A stretch of DNA of 14,635 bases from an uncultured Collinsella sp. (GTDB lineage: Bacteria > Actinomycetota > Coriobacteriia > Coriobacteriales > Coriobacteriaceae). The notes beneath the pieces are model-generated. The model was not told where the DNA came from and did no database searches. It saw only the letters and a program-made list of their open reading frames with translations. The stretch is taken from the NCBI GenBank assembly GCA_905197385.1, contig CAJJYO010000015.1:1-14635 (forward strand), read 5' to 3'. Both the position numbers and the translations under genes were made by a program. Below are positions 6,666-13,984 of this stretch, one piece after another; the first letter of the stretch is position 1; the number at the start of each line of letters is the position of its first letter.

Positions 6666-6680
6666 TTTCGTATGACGAAA
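6666..6680. promoter_or_regulatory. Dyad upstream of the toxin-antitoxin pair (candidate operator)
   Basis: TTTCGT and ACGAAA form a perfect 6-bp inverted repeat with a 3-base centre, 26 bp upstream of the toxin start and just above its ribosome binding site. RHH antitoxins usually bind short inverted repeats in exactly this place. Promoter boxes around it are weak, so I cannot assign a start site. Confidence 0.45.
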
Positions 6681-6698
6681 GTCCACTGTCGCCAATTC

Positions 6699-7058
6699 TT
6701 AAGCCGGCACGCGTTGGAGAGCAGGGGTCGAAACAATGATTGAAGGACGCTCTAGTACGGCCCAGGCGCCGGGGCAGGAGCACATGCGCCAAGGGCGGAC
6801 GTTTTCGTAGCGCGCGAGGATATTGCCGTCGCGATCGATGAAGGCGATGTCGATGGGATAGGCCATAAAACACGTATGGACCGAAGAGCAGCGTGGAAAC
6901 GCCATGACGAGCGGCAGGCCGTTGGCGGCAACCGGACGCCGTCCCAGCATGCCGCGCAGGCGCACGACAAACGACTCCGCCACCACAAACTCGGCCGGCG
7001 TCCAACCCAGCCTATTGAGTGCCCGCGCGTAGACGATGTAGGACGAGACCGCGGTCAC
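6699..7058 (-). CDS. DUF192 family protein encoded at the end of the Tad operon
   Basis: This is a 119-aa protein matching the DUF192 fold in its centre and C terminus: FVVRLRGMLGRRP, then HTCFMAYPIDIAFIDRDGNIL and a closing GAWAVLERP-type strand. The WMKNT-type segment of the family appears here as CFMAYPID. Function is not established for the family. I chose the GTG at 7058 because it overlaps the preceding TadE stop as GTGA and follows a GGGGG sequence (7066-7070). An ATG at 7079 is the alternative and adds seven residues. There is no signal peptide with this start, so it should be cytoplasmic. It has extra cysteines (RCSSVHTC and MCSC). Its translational coupling to a pilus operon suggests a role connected with pilus biogenesis, but that is inference. 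Confidence 0.75.
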   Translation of the reverse strand: MTAVSSYIVYARALNRLGWTPAEFVVAESFVVRLRGMLGRRPVAANGLPLVMAFPRCSSVHTCFMAYPIDIAFIDRDGNILARYENVRPWRMCSCPGAWAVLERPSIIVSTPALQRVPA

Positions 7059-7531
7059 ATGACCACCCCCGGACGCCATGGATCGACCGTCACCGCACGC
7101 TCGTGCGACAACGTTGTCGGCGCCCCCAGCGGAACGCCAGCGATGCTGAGAGAAGTCGGCCACGGCTCATAGTGCATGGTGCAGGTGTAGGTCCTAAACG
7201 TACCGGATAGGGAGAGCAGGCCACCATCCGATGCCTCCGCGCCTTGCTCGCTCGACACTTCGATCTGCAAGTCATAGCCTTCCATGGCATTCAGAATTTG
7301 AGTCTGAACCGTCGCCGAGGCATCGGCAGAGCTTTCGTCGCCCTCCCCCTCCGACGCCACGGCGTGCGCCAACACGATGTCGGGCACCACGCGGTCGAAG
7401 CGCGCAACAGCGCTGGCAAAGATCATGACGTTGTACACGATGAGTGCCAGCACCAGCAAAACGGGCGTAACCACTGCCATCTCAACCGTCGCTTGGGCGC
7501 GCTCCTCGCGCAGACGCATGCGGATACTCAT
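7055..7531 (-). CDS. TadE-like pseudopilin (second TadE-like gene)
   Basis: This 158-aa protein has a type IV prepilin-like N terminus: a short basic leader, then RA|QATVEMAVVTPVLLVLAL. Cleavage after Ala12 would leave Glu17 at position +5, followed by a hydrophobic segment (about 18-42) and a roughly 110-residue extracytoplasmic domain. The ATVE motif followed by a hydrophobic run is the TadE-type signature. The domain contains an acidic stretch (EGEGDESSAD) and a single Cys pair region near TYTCTMHYEPW. It starts within the stop codon of the TadG-like gene (TAATG, 1-bp overlap) and ends as ATGTGA, giving the GTG start of the DUF192 gene. It is probably a minor pilin or assembly factor. Confidence 0.8.
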   Translation of the reverse strand: MSIRMRLREERAQATVEMAVVTPVLLVLALIVYNVMIFASAVARFDRVVPDIVLAHAVASEGEGDESSADASATVQTQILNAMEGYDLQIEVSSEQGAEASDGGLLSLSGTFRTYTCTMHYEPWPTSLSIAGVPLGAPTTLSHERAVTVDPWRPGVVM

Positions 7532-9684
7532 TACGACCCACCGCCCAGAGCGCCAACCAGCGTGGCGACATCGACGGTGAGCGGGATGGAGCCGCCGCCG
7601 GGCAGAGGAATCTCCGCAAGTGTGAACACCGTACCGCTAATGGTGCGTTCGACTTGATATTCCAACGCCTCGCAAAGCGCCTTGGGATCGGTCACGCCCA
7701 ACGGAATACTTCGCAGTTTGTCTTGCGTTTGAGAGAGACCCGCAATGTCAGACCCCGGACTCTTAATGACGTTGGCGGAATCGGTCAGCACCGGCTTTCG
7801 CAGGCGCAAGTCGCACGGTTCCAAACCCAGCGCCGCCACGGACGCCGAAACGGTATCGCCGAGCCACGATGCAATGGAGCCCAACGCACCGCTGCCCCCT
7901 CCTAGGTCTTTAATCATCTCGTCCATAAGTTCGTCGGCCGAACCTTGGATGTCTCCGTATCCCACGAGTAGCCGTCCCCAAACATCCATGACGCCGTCGA
8001 GCACGCCGGCAACGCCGCCCGAGCGTTCCTTCAATGTCGAGAAAAATCGCGAAAGCACGTTGTTTTGCGCCGTCGCCTCATCGGGCGCCAGCACCGCGGC
8101 AGAGATAGCACCGCGATCGCCAAGCCTGACTGCCGCGTTAAACGAGGAGTTAAGTTGATCGGGGCTGGTAATGTCACCCGAAACTGCAAAGGCGACCACG
8201 CCGTTGCGGCCAGGTGGGGCGATACGCGGGCGCTCGCCGGAAAGCGCTTTAATGGCCTGGTCAAACGCATTGCCCGCACGGTCGGCCTCATCCTCGGTCT
8301 GACGCTCAAGTTCGAGTTCTTTGTTGCGGCATTCGACGTAGTCTTCCAGAGCCTCTTTGAATCGATCAAAGTGGTACTCAAAGCCGTTTTCGATAGAAGT
8401 CGAAGGAGCCGCAACGGCACCGAGCGACGAAACACCAAAATGGCATCTATTGCATTTGTCCTGCCCGTCATAAGCAGCAACCGAGGCCAGCCCGCATGGC
8501 GCCCCCTTCTTATAGTTGGGGCAACTCGTTCCGTAATGCAGATACGTCTTGCCATCGATGGCACTGGTTGGCCACACCGTATCGGTATAGAGTTCCGTCG
8601 CTCGCACCTCGTCAGTGTTGCGCGGCAACAGCGGGATATAGGAAGCGACTTCATCTCCGTCCTCGGTTACATATGCACGATTGACCTCTGTACTCGCATA
8701 GGTGTAAAACGCCTTGCGCGCCGCCGACTCCGCCTTCGTCTCGACGCTTGAACCCTGCGGTTTTTCGTCTGCCAGGCGTTGACGGTAGTAGGTCTTCGCG
8801 CGGTCGAGCGCCACCTGTGGCTCCCACGAAATGCTCGAGGCATAATGCGGGTTCTGCTCACCCGAGAGCTTTGCCAAACTCCTCGTACGTTCCCACATGC
8901 ATGAACAGCTACCGACCGAAGCCGGAACCGATCCACCGCAATCCGCAAGCCAGGCGCGTTCTTTTGCTTTCGCCGTCTCCTCCAAGGCCTTCTGCAGCTC
9001 ATCTGCTGCGCGCTCCAGATCTTTCGATGTGTCTTTAATGGCATCGGTCGAGATCTCAGAACCCTCGAGCGCAACGAAATCCGACTCGGACGTCCTGGGC
9101 ACGGCAAGCGCCGTACCGGTATAGGTCACACTATCGGTATCCTGCGCCGACACCGCCTGCGTGGCACGCGCGGCAATCAGATACGGCAGAGCCGTCTCGA
9201 TTTTCTGCAAGCCTTCCGATGCGCTTTTGGCAAACTTGTTGCGCGTTTTAATGATCTCAATCCCGGTGTCGACCATATTGCCGGCAACTGGTTCGGCACC
9301 CGGGATGAGGATGGCGACCAGGCCCGTCCCGATCGTGGCAAACCCCGCTAGCCCCAGACTCAAGATGCTCGCATCAACCACCGTGGCAGCCGTGTGATAG
9401 GACGACACTACGTTGGCACCCGCCAGCGCGCCGCTATCGGCCGCCACCTGGGTGTCCCCCGCGCGCGACATGCTCCATATCGCCGCGGTCGACGAAAACA
9501 ACAACGTGAGCACCACTAGGATGACCACGGCAGAAGAAAGCGTGGTGTAGGCACCGTCTTCGATAAACAGGTCGATACCGGCGCGGCCCATAAAGCCGCC
9601 TCGCTTGCGATGGCAGCTCGGACGGCGCGTCAAAACGCGTCTAGACCAGAAACGCTTAATCCCATGCAGCAATCCACGAATCAT
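7531..9684 (-). CDS. Large TadG-like membrane protein with cysteine-containing C-terminal domain
   Basis: This 717-aa protein has an N terminus like Tad/TadG family proteins: basic residues 12-28, a hydrophobic segment 52-70, then QVAADSGALAGANVV (79-93), the usual AAD..ALAGA signature after the membrane segment. A second hydrophobic stretch lies at about 106-128. The remaining 590 residues include two likely coiled coils (about 216-245 and 440-482) and ten cysteines: 249, 260, 262, 388, 397, 411, 414, 452, 624 and 671. Cys411-Asn-Arg-Cys-His415 forms a CxxCH. The start ATG 9684 has GGAGGGAGA upstream (9688-9696) and overlaps the preceding TadE by 29 bp. A second in-frame ATG at 9591 with GAGGCGGC is possible. 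Family TadG proteins are pilus-associated and envelope-anchored. The C-terminal domain I do not recognise. Confidence 0.78.
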   Translation of the reverse strand: MIRGLLHGIKRFWSRRVLTRRPSCHRKRGGFMGRAGIDLFIEDGAYTTLSSAVVILVVLTLLFSSTAAIWSMSRAGDTQVAADSGALAGANVVSSYHTAATVVDASILSLGLAGFATIGTGLVAILIPGAEPVAGNMVDTGIEIIKTRNKFAKSASEGLQKIETALPYLIAARATQAVSAQDTDSVTYTGTALAVPRTSESDFVALEGSEISTDAIKDTSKDLERAADELQKALEETAKAKERAWLADCGGSVPASVGSCSCMWERTRSLAKLSGEQNPHYASSISWEPQVALDRAKTYYRQRLADEKPQGSSVETKAESAARKAFYTYASTEVNRAYVTEDGDEVASYIPLLPRNTDEVRATELYTDTVWPTSAIDGKTYLHYGTSCPNYKKGAPCGLASVAAYDGQDKCNRCHFGVSSLGAVAAPSTSIENGFEYHFDRFKEALEDYVECRNKELELERQTEDEADRAGNAFDQAIKALSGERPRIAPPGRNGVVAFAVSGDITSPDQLNSSFNAAVRLGDRGAISAAVLAPDEATAQNNVLSRFFSTLKERSGGVAGVLDGVMDVWGRLLVGYGDIQGSADELMDEMIKDLGGGSGALGSIASWLGDTVSASVAALGLEPCDLRLRKPVLTDSANVIKSPGSDIAGLSQTQDKLRSIPLGVTDPKALCEALEYQVERTISGTVFTLAEIPLPGGGSIPLTVDVATLVGALGGGS

Positions 9685-10192
9685 AATCTCCCTCCAGCCA
9701 TTCGGGACGTGATTGATACGAGACATCGACCTTGAGCTCAACGTAGCCACCCTCGGCGGTACCACCCATAGCCTGCGCAAACGCACCGATCACAGGCAAC
9801 GGCTTGACCTCGCCGGAAACGGACACGGACGAGACGCCACCCGCATCGGCCCGGCTAAGCTCAATATCCCACGACAACGGCCCGCCGGCATGAAAGATCG
9901 AAACGTTGGGCACTGCGGCAAGCCGGCGGCGGGTGAACTCCTTAAGATCGTCGTCCTCCGCCGTCGTCGTGATCATGAGCCGCGCGGTCTCGGCGGCGGC
10001 AGACTCCATGACCGCGCGCGTATAAAGCAGGCACACCGGTTGCAGTGCGAGAAGGATGAGCGTCAGAAACGTCGGCAGCAAAAAAGCGGCCTCGACCGTA
10101 GACTGCGCCCAGTCCTCGCGCGCGATATCAATACAACGCGATGTCCTTAGCGCCCGCAGCGGCGTCGATAACCGACGTCGAGGCAACGCCAT
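9656..10192 (-). CDS. TadE-like pseudopilin (first TadE-like gene)
   Basis: This 178-aa TadE-type protein has a basic leader, WA|QSTVEAAFLLPTFLTLILLAL around 28-50 (cleavage after Ala29 places Glu34 at +5), and an exported domain ending near VELKVDVSYQSRPEW. The sequence MESAAAETARLM (62-73) is typical of TadE proteins just past the membrane segment. The start is uncertain. ATG 10192 gives a 65-bp overlap with the small pilin-like gene upstream, and the open frame reaches 10483 only through sequence that belongs to other genes. A closer non-ATG start cannot be excluded. The next gene's ribosome binding site lies inside its 3' end. It is likely a minor pilin processed by the Tad prepilin peptidase, which is not in this window. 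Confidence 0.78.
   Translation of the reverse strand: MALPRRRLSTPLRALRTSRCIDIAREDWAQSTVEAAFLLPTFLTLILLALQPVCLLYTRAVMESAAAETARLMITTTAEDDDLKEFTRRRLAAVPNVSIFHAGGPLSWDIELSRADAGGVSSVSVSGEVKPLPVIGAFAQAMGGTAEGGYVELKVDVSYQSRPEWLEGDYDSWIAAWD
9688..9696 (-). promoter_or_regulatory. Ribosome binding site of the TadG-like gene
   Basis: GGAGGGAGA on the minus strand, inside the 3' end of the TadE gene and a few bases before ATG 9684. It selects that start over the longer open frame to 9786. Confidence 0.6.
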
Positions 10193-10346
10193 GGGATGCC
10201 GCCCGCTCAACCAGCGCCGCCAAGCGTCCATCGGTGCCAGCACGCCAAAGTCCCACAATCGCCAGCACGATCGATAACAGCGCCACCGTGACGATGGCGT
10301 ATTCCACAGTCGCTTGGGCAGATTCCTCGCGCAGGACGTCATGCAT
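10128..10346 (-). CDS. Small Flp/TadE-like pilin protein
   Basis: This 72-aa protein reads EESA|QATVEYAIVTVALLSIVLAIVGLW. The predicted cleavage after Ala10 puts Glu15-Tyr16 at +5/+6, as in Flp pilins, followed by a hydrophobic stem (about 17-34) and a short 38-residue tail ending in ALY. It is Flp-sized, but its motif (ATVEYA) lies between Flp and TadE types, so it may be a second pilin or a minor pilin. The start ATG 10346 follows the previous gene's stop by one base, with AAGGAGGGG inside that gene's last codons (GSKEG... region). It overlaps the TadE gene by up to 65 bp if the latter starts at 10192. It is too short to hold more than the pilin stem and a tail. Confidence 0.8.
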   Translation of the reverse strand: MHDVLREESAQATVEYAIVTVALLSIVLAIVGLWRAGTDGRLAALVERAASHGVASTSVIDAAAGAKDIALY

Positions 10347-10347
10347 T

Positions 10348-10911
10348 TCACGACCCCTCCTTTGAGTTCGATGCCTGCGGGCTCAGGCGGATCACGCGCA
10401 GGCGGCACGAGGCATCGCCGGCATCCGCGGCAACCGTCACCATATCGACCCAGCCGCGCCCATCGCGCACGATGGCGCCCCATACGTTGCCCTTAATATC
10501 AAGATAGCCGCTCAGGGCGAGCTGGGCCGTTGGCACCTCGCGGTAGGCGCGTAACATATCCGCCGCTGCCTCGGTCATCGGTCGGTCCTCAGACCATGCA
10601 AGCCGGACCGTAATCGCGTTGTCCCCAGGCGAATCCGTCGCAGTGCCAGACCGCTTGTCGAGCGTCCGCAGAAAGGTTTGCGCCGTGACAGCGACATCCG
10701 AATCGTCCGCATCTCGCATCTCATCTTTTTGAGACGCCACCGCCGAATCTGAGCCCGAATCGAAGGCGGCCCCAGGACGCTGCTGCCGCGCGGCGTTAAG
10801 CCCCCAAAGCACCGCCGCTATCGCCACGGTCAGGCAAGCAAACACCAGCAGCACCCCGATGGGGCGCTCGCCCTCTACAGGCTGTTGATGCCCTCGCTGA
10901 TAGCGTTCCAT
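10348..10911 (-). CDS. Single-pass membrane protein of unknown family in the Tad operon
   Basis: This 187-aa protein has one membrane segment at about 18-38 (IGVLLVFACLTVAIAAVLWG), a positively charged N-terminal side, an acidic, serine-rich linker (about 50-75) and a compact extracytoplasmic domain from about 76. The end of that domain, LALSGYLDIKGNVWGAIVRD, looks like beta strands. It has no AQxTxE prepilin motif, so it is not a pilin. I do not recognise the family. The ATG at 10911 overlaps flp by 37 bp and its upstream AAGG is only moderate. The in-frame GTG at residue 20 is an alternative but would clip the membrane segment. The position between Flp and the other pilin-like genes suggests a pilus-associated envelope protein, which is inference only. 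Confidence 0.68.
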   Translation of the reverse strand: MERYQRGHQQPVEGERPIGVLLVFACLTVAIAAVLWGLNAARQQRPGAAFDSGSDSAVASQKDEMRDADDSDVAVTAQTFLRTLDKRSGTATDSPGDNAITVRLAWSEDRPMTEAAADMLRAYREVPTAQLALSGYLDIKGNVWGAIVRDGRGWVDMVTVAADAGDASCRLRVIRLSPQASNSKEGS

Positions 10912-11108
10912 AGATCTTGGACCTTGCCCTTAAATGCGACGATGGCGATAATCGCGATCACCACGAGCACGCCGACCAAGATGGCATACTCGGTGGTACC
11001 CTGTGCACTCTCCTCCTGCAGTAGCTCCTTGGCGCGCTGACGAACATGTGCCGCCCGGCAAAACGCCCAGCCCTGGACCTTGCCAGCAGCGTCAGTCATC
11101 GTGTTCAT
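10875..11108 (-). CDS. flp: Flp/Fap-type major pilin
   Basis: This is a 77-aa prepilin. The mature stem QGTTEYAILVGVLVVIAIIA follows Ala35, so cleavage after Ala35 leaves Glu40-Tyr41 at +5/+6, the Flp hallmark. A hydrophobic helix follows (about 42-58), then a short charged tail KGKVQDLWNAISEGINSL. The 35-residue leader is longer than in many Flp proteins. The start ATG 11108 is set by AGGGAGGA (11113-11120), which overlaps the tadC stop. As the most Flp-like of the pilin genes here, it is the best candidate for the main pilus subunit polymerised by CpaF, TadB and TadC. Confidence 0.9.
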   Translation of the reverse strand: MNTMTDAAGKVQGWAFCRAAHVRQRAKELLQEESAQGTTEYAILVGVLVVIAIIAIVAFKGKVQDLWNAISEGINSL

Positions 11109-11112
11109 GTAT

Positions 11113-11120
11113 TCCTCCCT
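11113..11120 (-). promoter_or_regulatory. Ribosome binding site of flp overlapping the tadC stop
   Basis: AGGGAGGA on the minus strand lies 4 bases before the flp ATG. The TAG stop of tadC (11119-11121) is part of it. This could let flp be translated strongly even though it sits mid-operon. Confidence 0.7.
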
Positions 11121-11760
11121 ACATCATCCCGCCTGCTCCCAGCAGCGGGCCCAATATGGACAGAAGCAACGCCGGCAAGATGAGCGTGCCGGTGGGAATC
11201 AGCAGCTTGACGGGCGCACGCTCAATCTCGCGCTCGACCGCGGCGCGATGAGCCGCACGGATCTCGCGACTTTGAGCGGCCAGTGTCTCGGCAAGTGGGG
11301 CACCCAGGGCGAGTGCCTGCCCCACCGTAATGGCAAAGGTCTCGAGCGCTCGCACGTCCAGGTCGCGCGCGGCGGCCAACAACTCGTCCTCACGCGTGCC
11401 CACGCCCACCTGCCACGCCATGCAGGCCCGCTCAAGGCGAAGAGCCAGCACTGACCGGCGGTTGGCGCAGAAAATCTCAAGCGCCGCATCAAACGAAAGG
11501 CCGGCCGAAAGACCCAAGCGCACAACATCGATCATCTCGGACACTTCGCCGAGCGACACTCGCGCCGGGCCGCCCGCTCCAACCGCGCCCTTCACTCGCG
11601 CGGTCAGGGCATCGACCACCGAGCGACCCGCGGCAGCGACCAGCACCGCCTCGCGCTTGCAGGCCCCTGCGATCTTGCGCGCATCCGCCCGATCCAAACC
11701 CGTCGCGACAAATACACTCAGGGCACACAGGCAAGCCACAACTGCAACCAGGGCGCTCAT
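11119..11760 (-). CDS. tadC: Tad pilus platform protein TadC
   Basis: This 213-aa inner-membrane protein has the type II secretion F (T2SSF) domain spread over about 72-180: EVSEMIDVVRLGLSAGLSF and the helix with VGQALALGAPLAETLAAQS. Hydrophobic segments lie at 3-20 and about 185-207. It is short compared with many TadC proteins (commonly near 280 aa), lacking much of the usual N-terminal region. The start ATG 11760 overlaps the tadB stop as ATGA with GGTGGAG just upstream. The open frame extending to 11898 is the reading-frame shadow of tadB. It pairs with TadB as the membrane base on which CpaF acts. Confidence 0.88.
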   Translation of the reverse strand: MSALVAVVACLCALSVFVATGLDRADARKIAGACKREAVLVAAAGRSVVDALTARVKGAVGAGGPARVSLGEVSEMIDVVRLGLSAGLSFDAALEIFCANRRSVLALRLERACMAWQVGVGTREDELLAAARDLDVRALETFAITVGQALALGAPLAETLAAQSREIRAAHRAAVEREIERAPVKLLIPTGTLILPALLLSILGPLLGAGGMM

Positions 11761-12683
11761 AGCTCCACCCGCATAATGCGCCGGATAACCACCAGGGCAA
11801 CGACGTTGAGGGCTAGACCCAGCACCACAGCGCCCGCACCGGCAGGCGTCGCAAGACCGCGACGAAAATCTGCCGAAAGCAGCGCCAACACCGCGCACAT
11901 GCCCGCCGGCATCGCCGCGACCATATGCGCAGACATGCGAGCCTGCGACGTCTTAACATCCAGGCGGCGCTTGAGCTCAATGCGCTCCCCCACCATGCTC
12001 GACGCCTCGGACAGTAAGTCGGCAAGCGGAGCACCGGTGCGCTGAGACACCTTAAGCGCCAAGGTCACAAGCGAAAGGCCGGGGGCGTCGATGCGCACGA
12101 GCAAGTCATCGAGCGCGTCGGTCGCCGAGATGCCGCAATCGATCGCCGCCGCTACCCGCAAAAACTCGGTATGCACCGGTTCTTGCGCATGAGCGCCCAC
12201 AAAGCGCATGCCCTGGGCCAGCGAATGTCCCGAGGCAAGCGACATGGAAAGTGCGGTAAACGCCTCGGGCATGGCCTCTTCTGCATCGTGTTGCTCGCGC
12301 CGGCTCTCAAAGCCATCCCGAGCGGCGCCAGCGGCAATCGGAGCAACAAGTCCCAAGGCAAACCCGAGGGGCGATAACGACACCATCGTTAGCAAAACGC
12401 AGCAGACACCGCTCGATAGCAGCAGAAACGCCAAACGCCCCGAAGCATCTTCGATCACGAGGCCAAGGCGACGCGCCGGAGCCAGCGATGCCCACGAACG
12501 GGCAATCTTTTTCAGCAGATCGTTTTCCACCAACTCACGCGGCAGCTTCTCTGCCACCGTCTCGAACGCCTGACGCGCCAGCTCCGCCGGCGGCACCTGC
12601 GGCACACGAGGTTCCGCCCCGCACGCCGTCGCGACAGAAAACCCTGCCAAACCCCCTACGACGAGGGGCACAGCGACCTCCAT
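11757..12683 (-). CDS. tadB: Tad pilus platform protein TadB
   Basis: This 308-aa inner-membrane protein has a T2SSF domain at about 138-265: EEAMPEAFTALSMSLASGHSL, then a mid-domain KVSQRTGAPLADLLSEAS. Membrane segments are near 85-101, 103-119, 253-270 and 283-300. Architecture and length fit TadB, the partner of TadC in the Tad secretion platform. The start ATG 12683 follows GAGGAGGTGG and overlaps the end of cpaF by 28 bp. Order and spacing (cpaF-tadB-tadC-flp) match known Tad operons. Confidence 0.93.
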   Translation of the reverse strand: MEVAVPLVVGGLAGFSVATACGAEPRVPQVPPAELARQAFETVAEKLPRELVENDLLKKIARSWASLAPARRLGLVIEDASGRLAFLLLSSGVCCVLLTMVSLSPLGFALGLVAPIAAGAARDGFESRREQHDAEEAMPEAFTALSMSLASGHSLAQGMRFVGAHAQEPVHTEFLRVAAAIDCGISATDALDDLLVRIDAPGLSLVTLALKVSQRTGAPLADLLSEASSMVGERIELKRRLDVKTSQARMSAHMVAAMPAGMCAVLALLSADFRRGLATPAGAGAVVLGLALNVVALVVIRRIMRVEL

Positions 12684-13984
12684 TCGTCCACCTCCTCTTG
12701 TGTGAGCGTCCCCGACCGCAGGCCTTCTGCGATAAACGGCGGCTCGCGGTCAAGCGTCCAGGTGCGCTCGGCGGCATCGAAAGTCACATAGCGCTCGAGC
12801 TCTACGCCGCCCGACGCGGCGCGACGCACCCCCGAATACGAGGAGACGAAGCGCCTGCCATCGGCGTGGCGCTCGGACATCACGATGCCGTCGAGCGCCA
12901 TGGCAATCTGCTCTTCGATGAGCTCGCTCGGCAGATCGATGCCATAACGTGCAAGCAACGTCAGACGCACCACGGTCTCCTGCTCGGAACCCGCATGAAG
13001 CGTGGTGAGCGACCCGTCGTGGCCCGTGTTCATGGCCTGCAACATGTCGCAGCACTCGGCACCGCGCACCTCGCCCACCACGATGCGGTCGGGGCGCATG
13101 CGCAGGGCATTGGTCACCAGGTCGCGGATCGTCACCGCGCCCTCGCCCTCAATTGAAGCCTCGCGCGCCTCTAGACGCACCACGTGCGGATGATGCGCAA
13201 ACTTGAGCTCGGCAGAGTCCTCGATCGTCACGATGCGCTCGCCGGTGGAAATCTCACATGACAACGCGTTGAGCAGGGTGGTCTTACCAGATCCCGTGCC
13301 TCCCGCAACCGCCAGGTCCTGTCGCAGCGACACCGCGCACGACAACAGCTGCGCATACCAAAGCGGCAGCGACCCCAGCCCCACAAGCTCGTCCAGCGAG
13401 CAGATGCGGTCCGAGAACTTTCGGATGGTGAGAATCGGTCCGTCAATCGCCACAGGCGGAATCACCGCGTTGACGCGATAGCCCGTTTTGAGGCGGGCGT
13501 TGACGATGGGGCTGCGCTCGTCGATACGGCGGCCAAGTGGCGAGATGATGCGGTCGATAAGCACACGGATCTGTTCATCATCCTCAAACGCATGCTCGAT
13601 GGGGTGCAAGACGCCGCCGCGTTCAAAGAAAGCCGAGCGGCAGCCGTTGATCATGATCTCGGTAACGGTGTCGTCCTCGATGAGCGGCTGCAACGGCCCC
13701 AGGCCCACTACGTCATCCAAAATCTCGTCGATGATGGTCTCGCGCTCGGTCGTCGCGAGATCGGTCGGTTCCTCAACATTGAGCGCCGCCTCCACCGCGG
13801 GACGCAATTCCGAGCGGGCAAGTGCCGGGTCGATATAGGCGCTGATACGCGCCACTTCGTCGTAACCCATGCGGTCCATCACGGCGCACTTGGTGCGTCG
13901 TTTCACCGCGCGGCGACGCCCCGCATCTACAGGCGCTGCCCCCGCTGCAGCGCCGGCAGCCTTAATCCTCGTTTGCAGGCTCAT
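12656..13984 (-). CDS. cpaF: Tad pilus assembly ATPase CpaF/TadA
   Basis: This 442-aa secretion ATPase powers Flp pilus assembly as a hexamer at the cytoplasmic face. Motifs seen are Walker [10 protein letters not shown] (228-236), the Asp box [12 protein letters not shown] (251-262), Walker B-like [11 protein letters not shown] (300-310) with Glu305, and His box [11 protein letters not shown] (321-331). The N-terminal part (about 80-220) carries the CpaF-type linker domain with [11 protein letters not shown] and [10 protein letters not shown]. All catalytic elements are present, so it should be active. The ATG 13984 overlaps the upstream TadZ-type stop by 4 bp (ATGA), with GAGGGTGA upstream. 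The lead of about 35 residues, rich in Ala and Arg, is not conserved in kind. Confidence 0.97.
   Translation of the reverse strand: MSLQTRIKAAGAAAGAAPVDAGRRRAVKRRTKCAVMDRMGYDEVARISAYIDPALARSELRPAVEAALNVEEPTDLATTERETIIDEILDDVVGLGPLQPLIEDDTVTEIMINGCRSAFFERGGVLHPIEHAFEDDEQIRVLIDRIISPLGRRIDERSPIVNARLKTGYRVNAVIPPVAIDGPILTIRKFSDRICSLDELVGLGSLPLWYAQLLSCAVSLRQDLAVAGGTGSGKTTLLNALSCEISTGERIVTIEDSAELKFAHHPHVVRLEAREASIEGEGAVTIRDLVTNALRMRPDRIVVGEVRGAECCDMLQAMNTGHDGSLTTLHAGSEQETVVRLTLLARYGIDLPSELIEEQIAMALDGIVMSERHADGRRFVSSYSGVRRAASGGVELERYVTFDAAERTWTLDREPPFIAEGLRSGTLTQEEVDEWRSLCPSS

Noticed and set aside
6386..6739. A plus-strand open frame of 117 codons opposite the toxin gene
   Set aside because: It is antisense to the toxin gene, which has a strong ribosome binding site and a coupled partner. 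No domain or ribosome binding site is visible on the plus strand.
7531..9684. The CxxCH in the TadG-like protein as proof of a c-type cytochrome
   Set aside because: A single motif without a heme-handling context or an axial-ligand pattern is not enough. Disulphides or a metal site are at least as likely, so it is kept only as an observation.
10193..10483. Longer start for the first TadE-like protein
   Set aside because: The added residues are the frame shadow of the 72-aa pilin-like gene and the 187-aa gene, rich in Arg/Trp/Cys, with no leader-like character.
11761..11898. Longer start for TadC
   Set aside because: It would translate tadB sequence out of frame (Cys/Arg-rich). The ATGA overlap with tadB gives the natural start.
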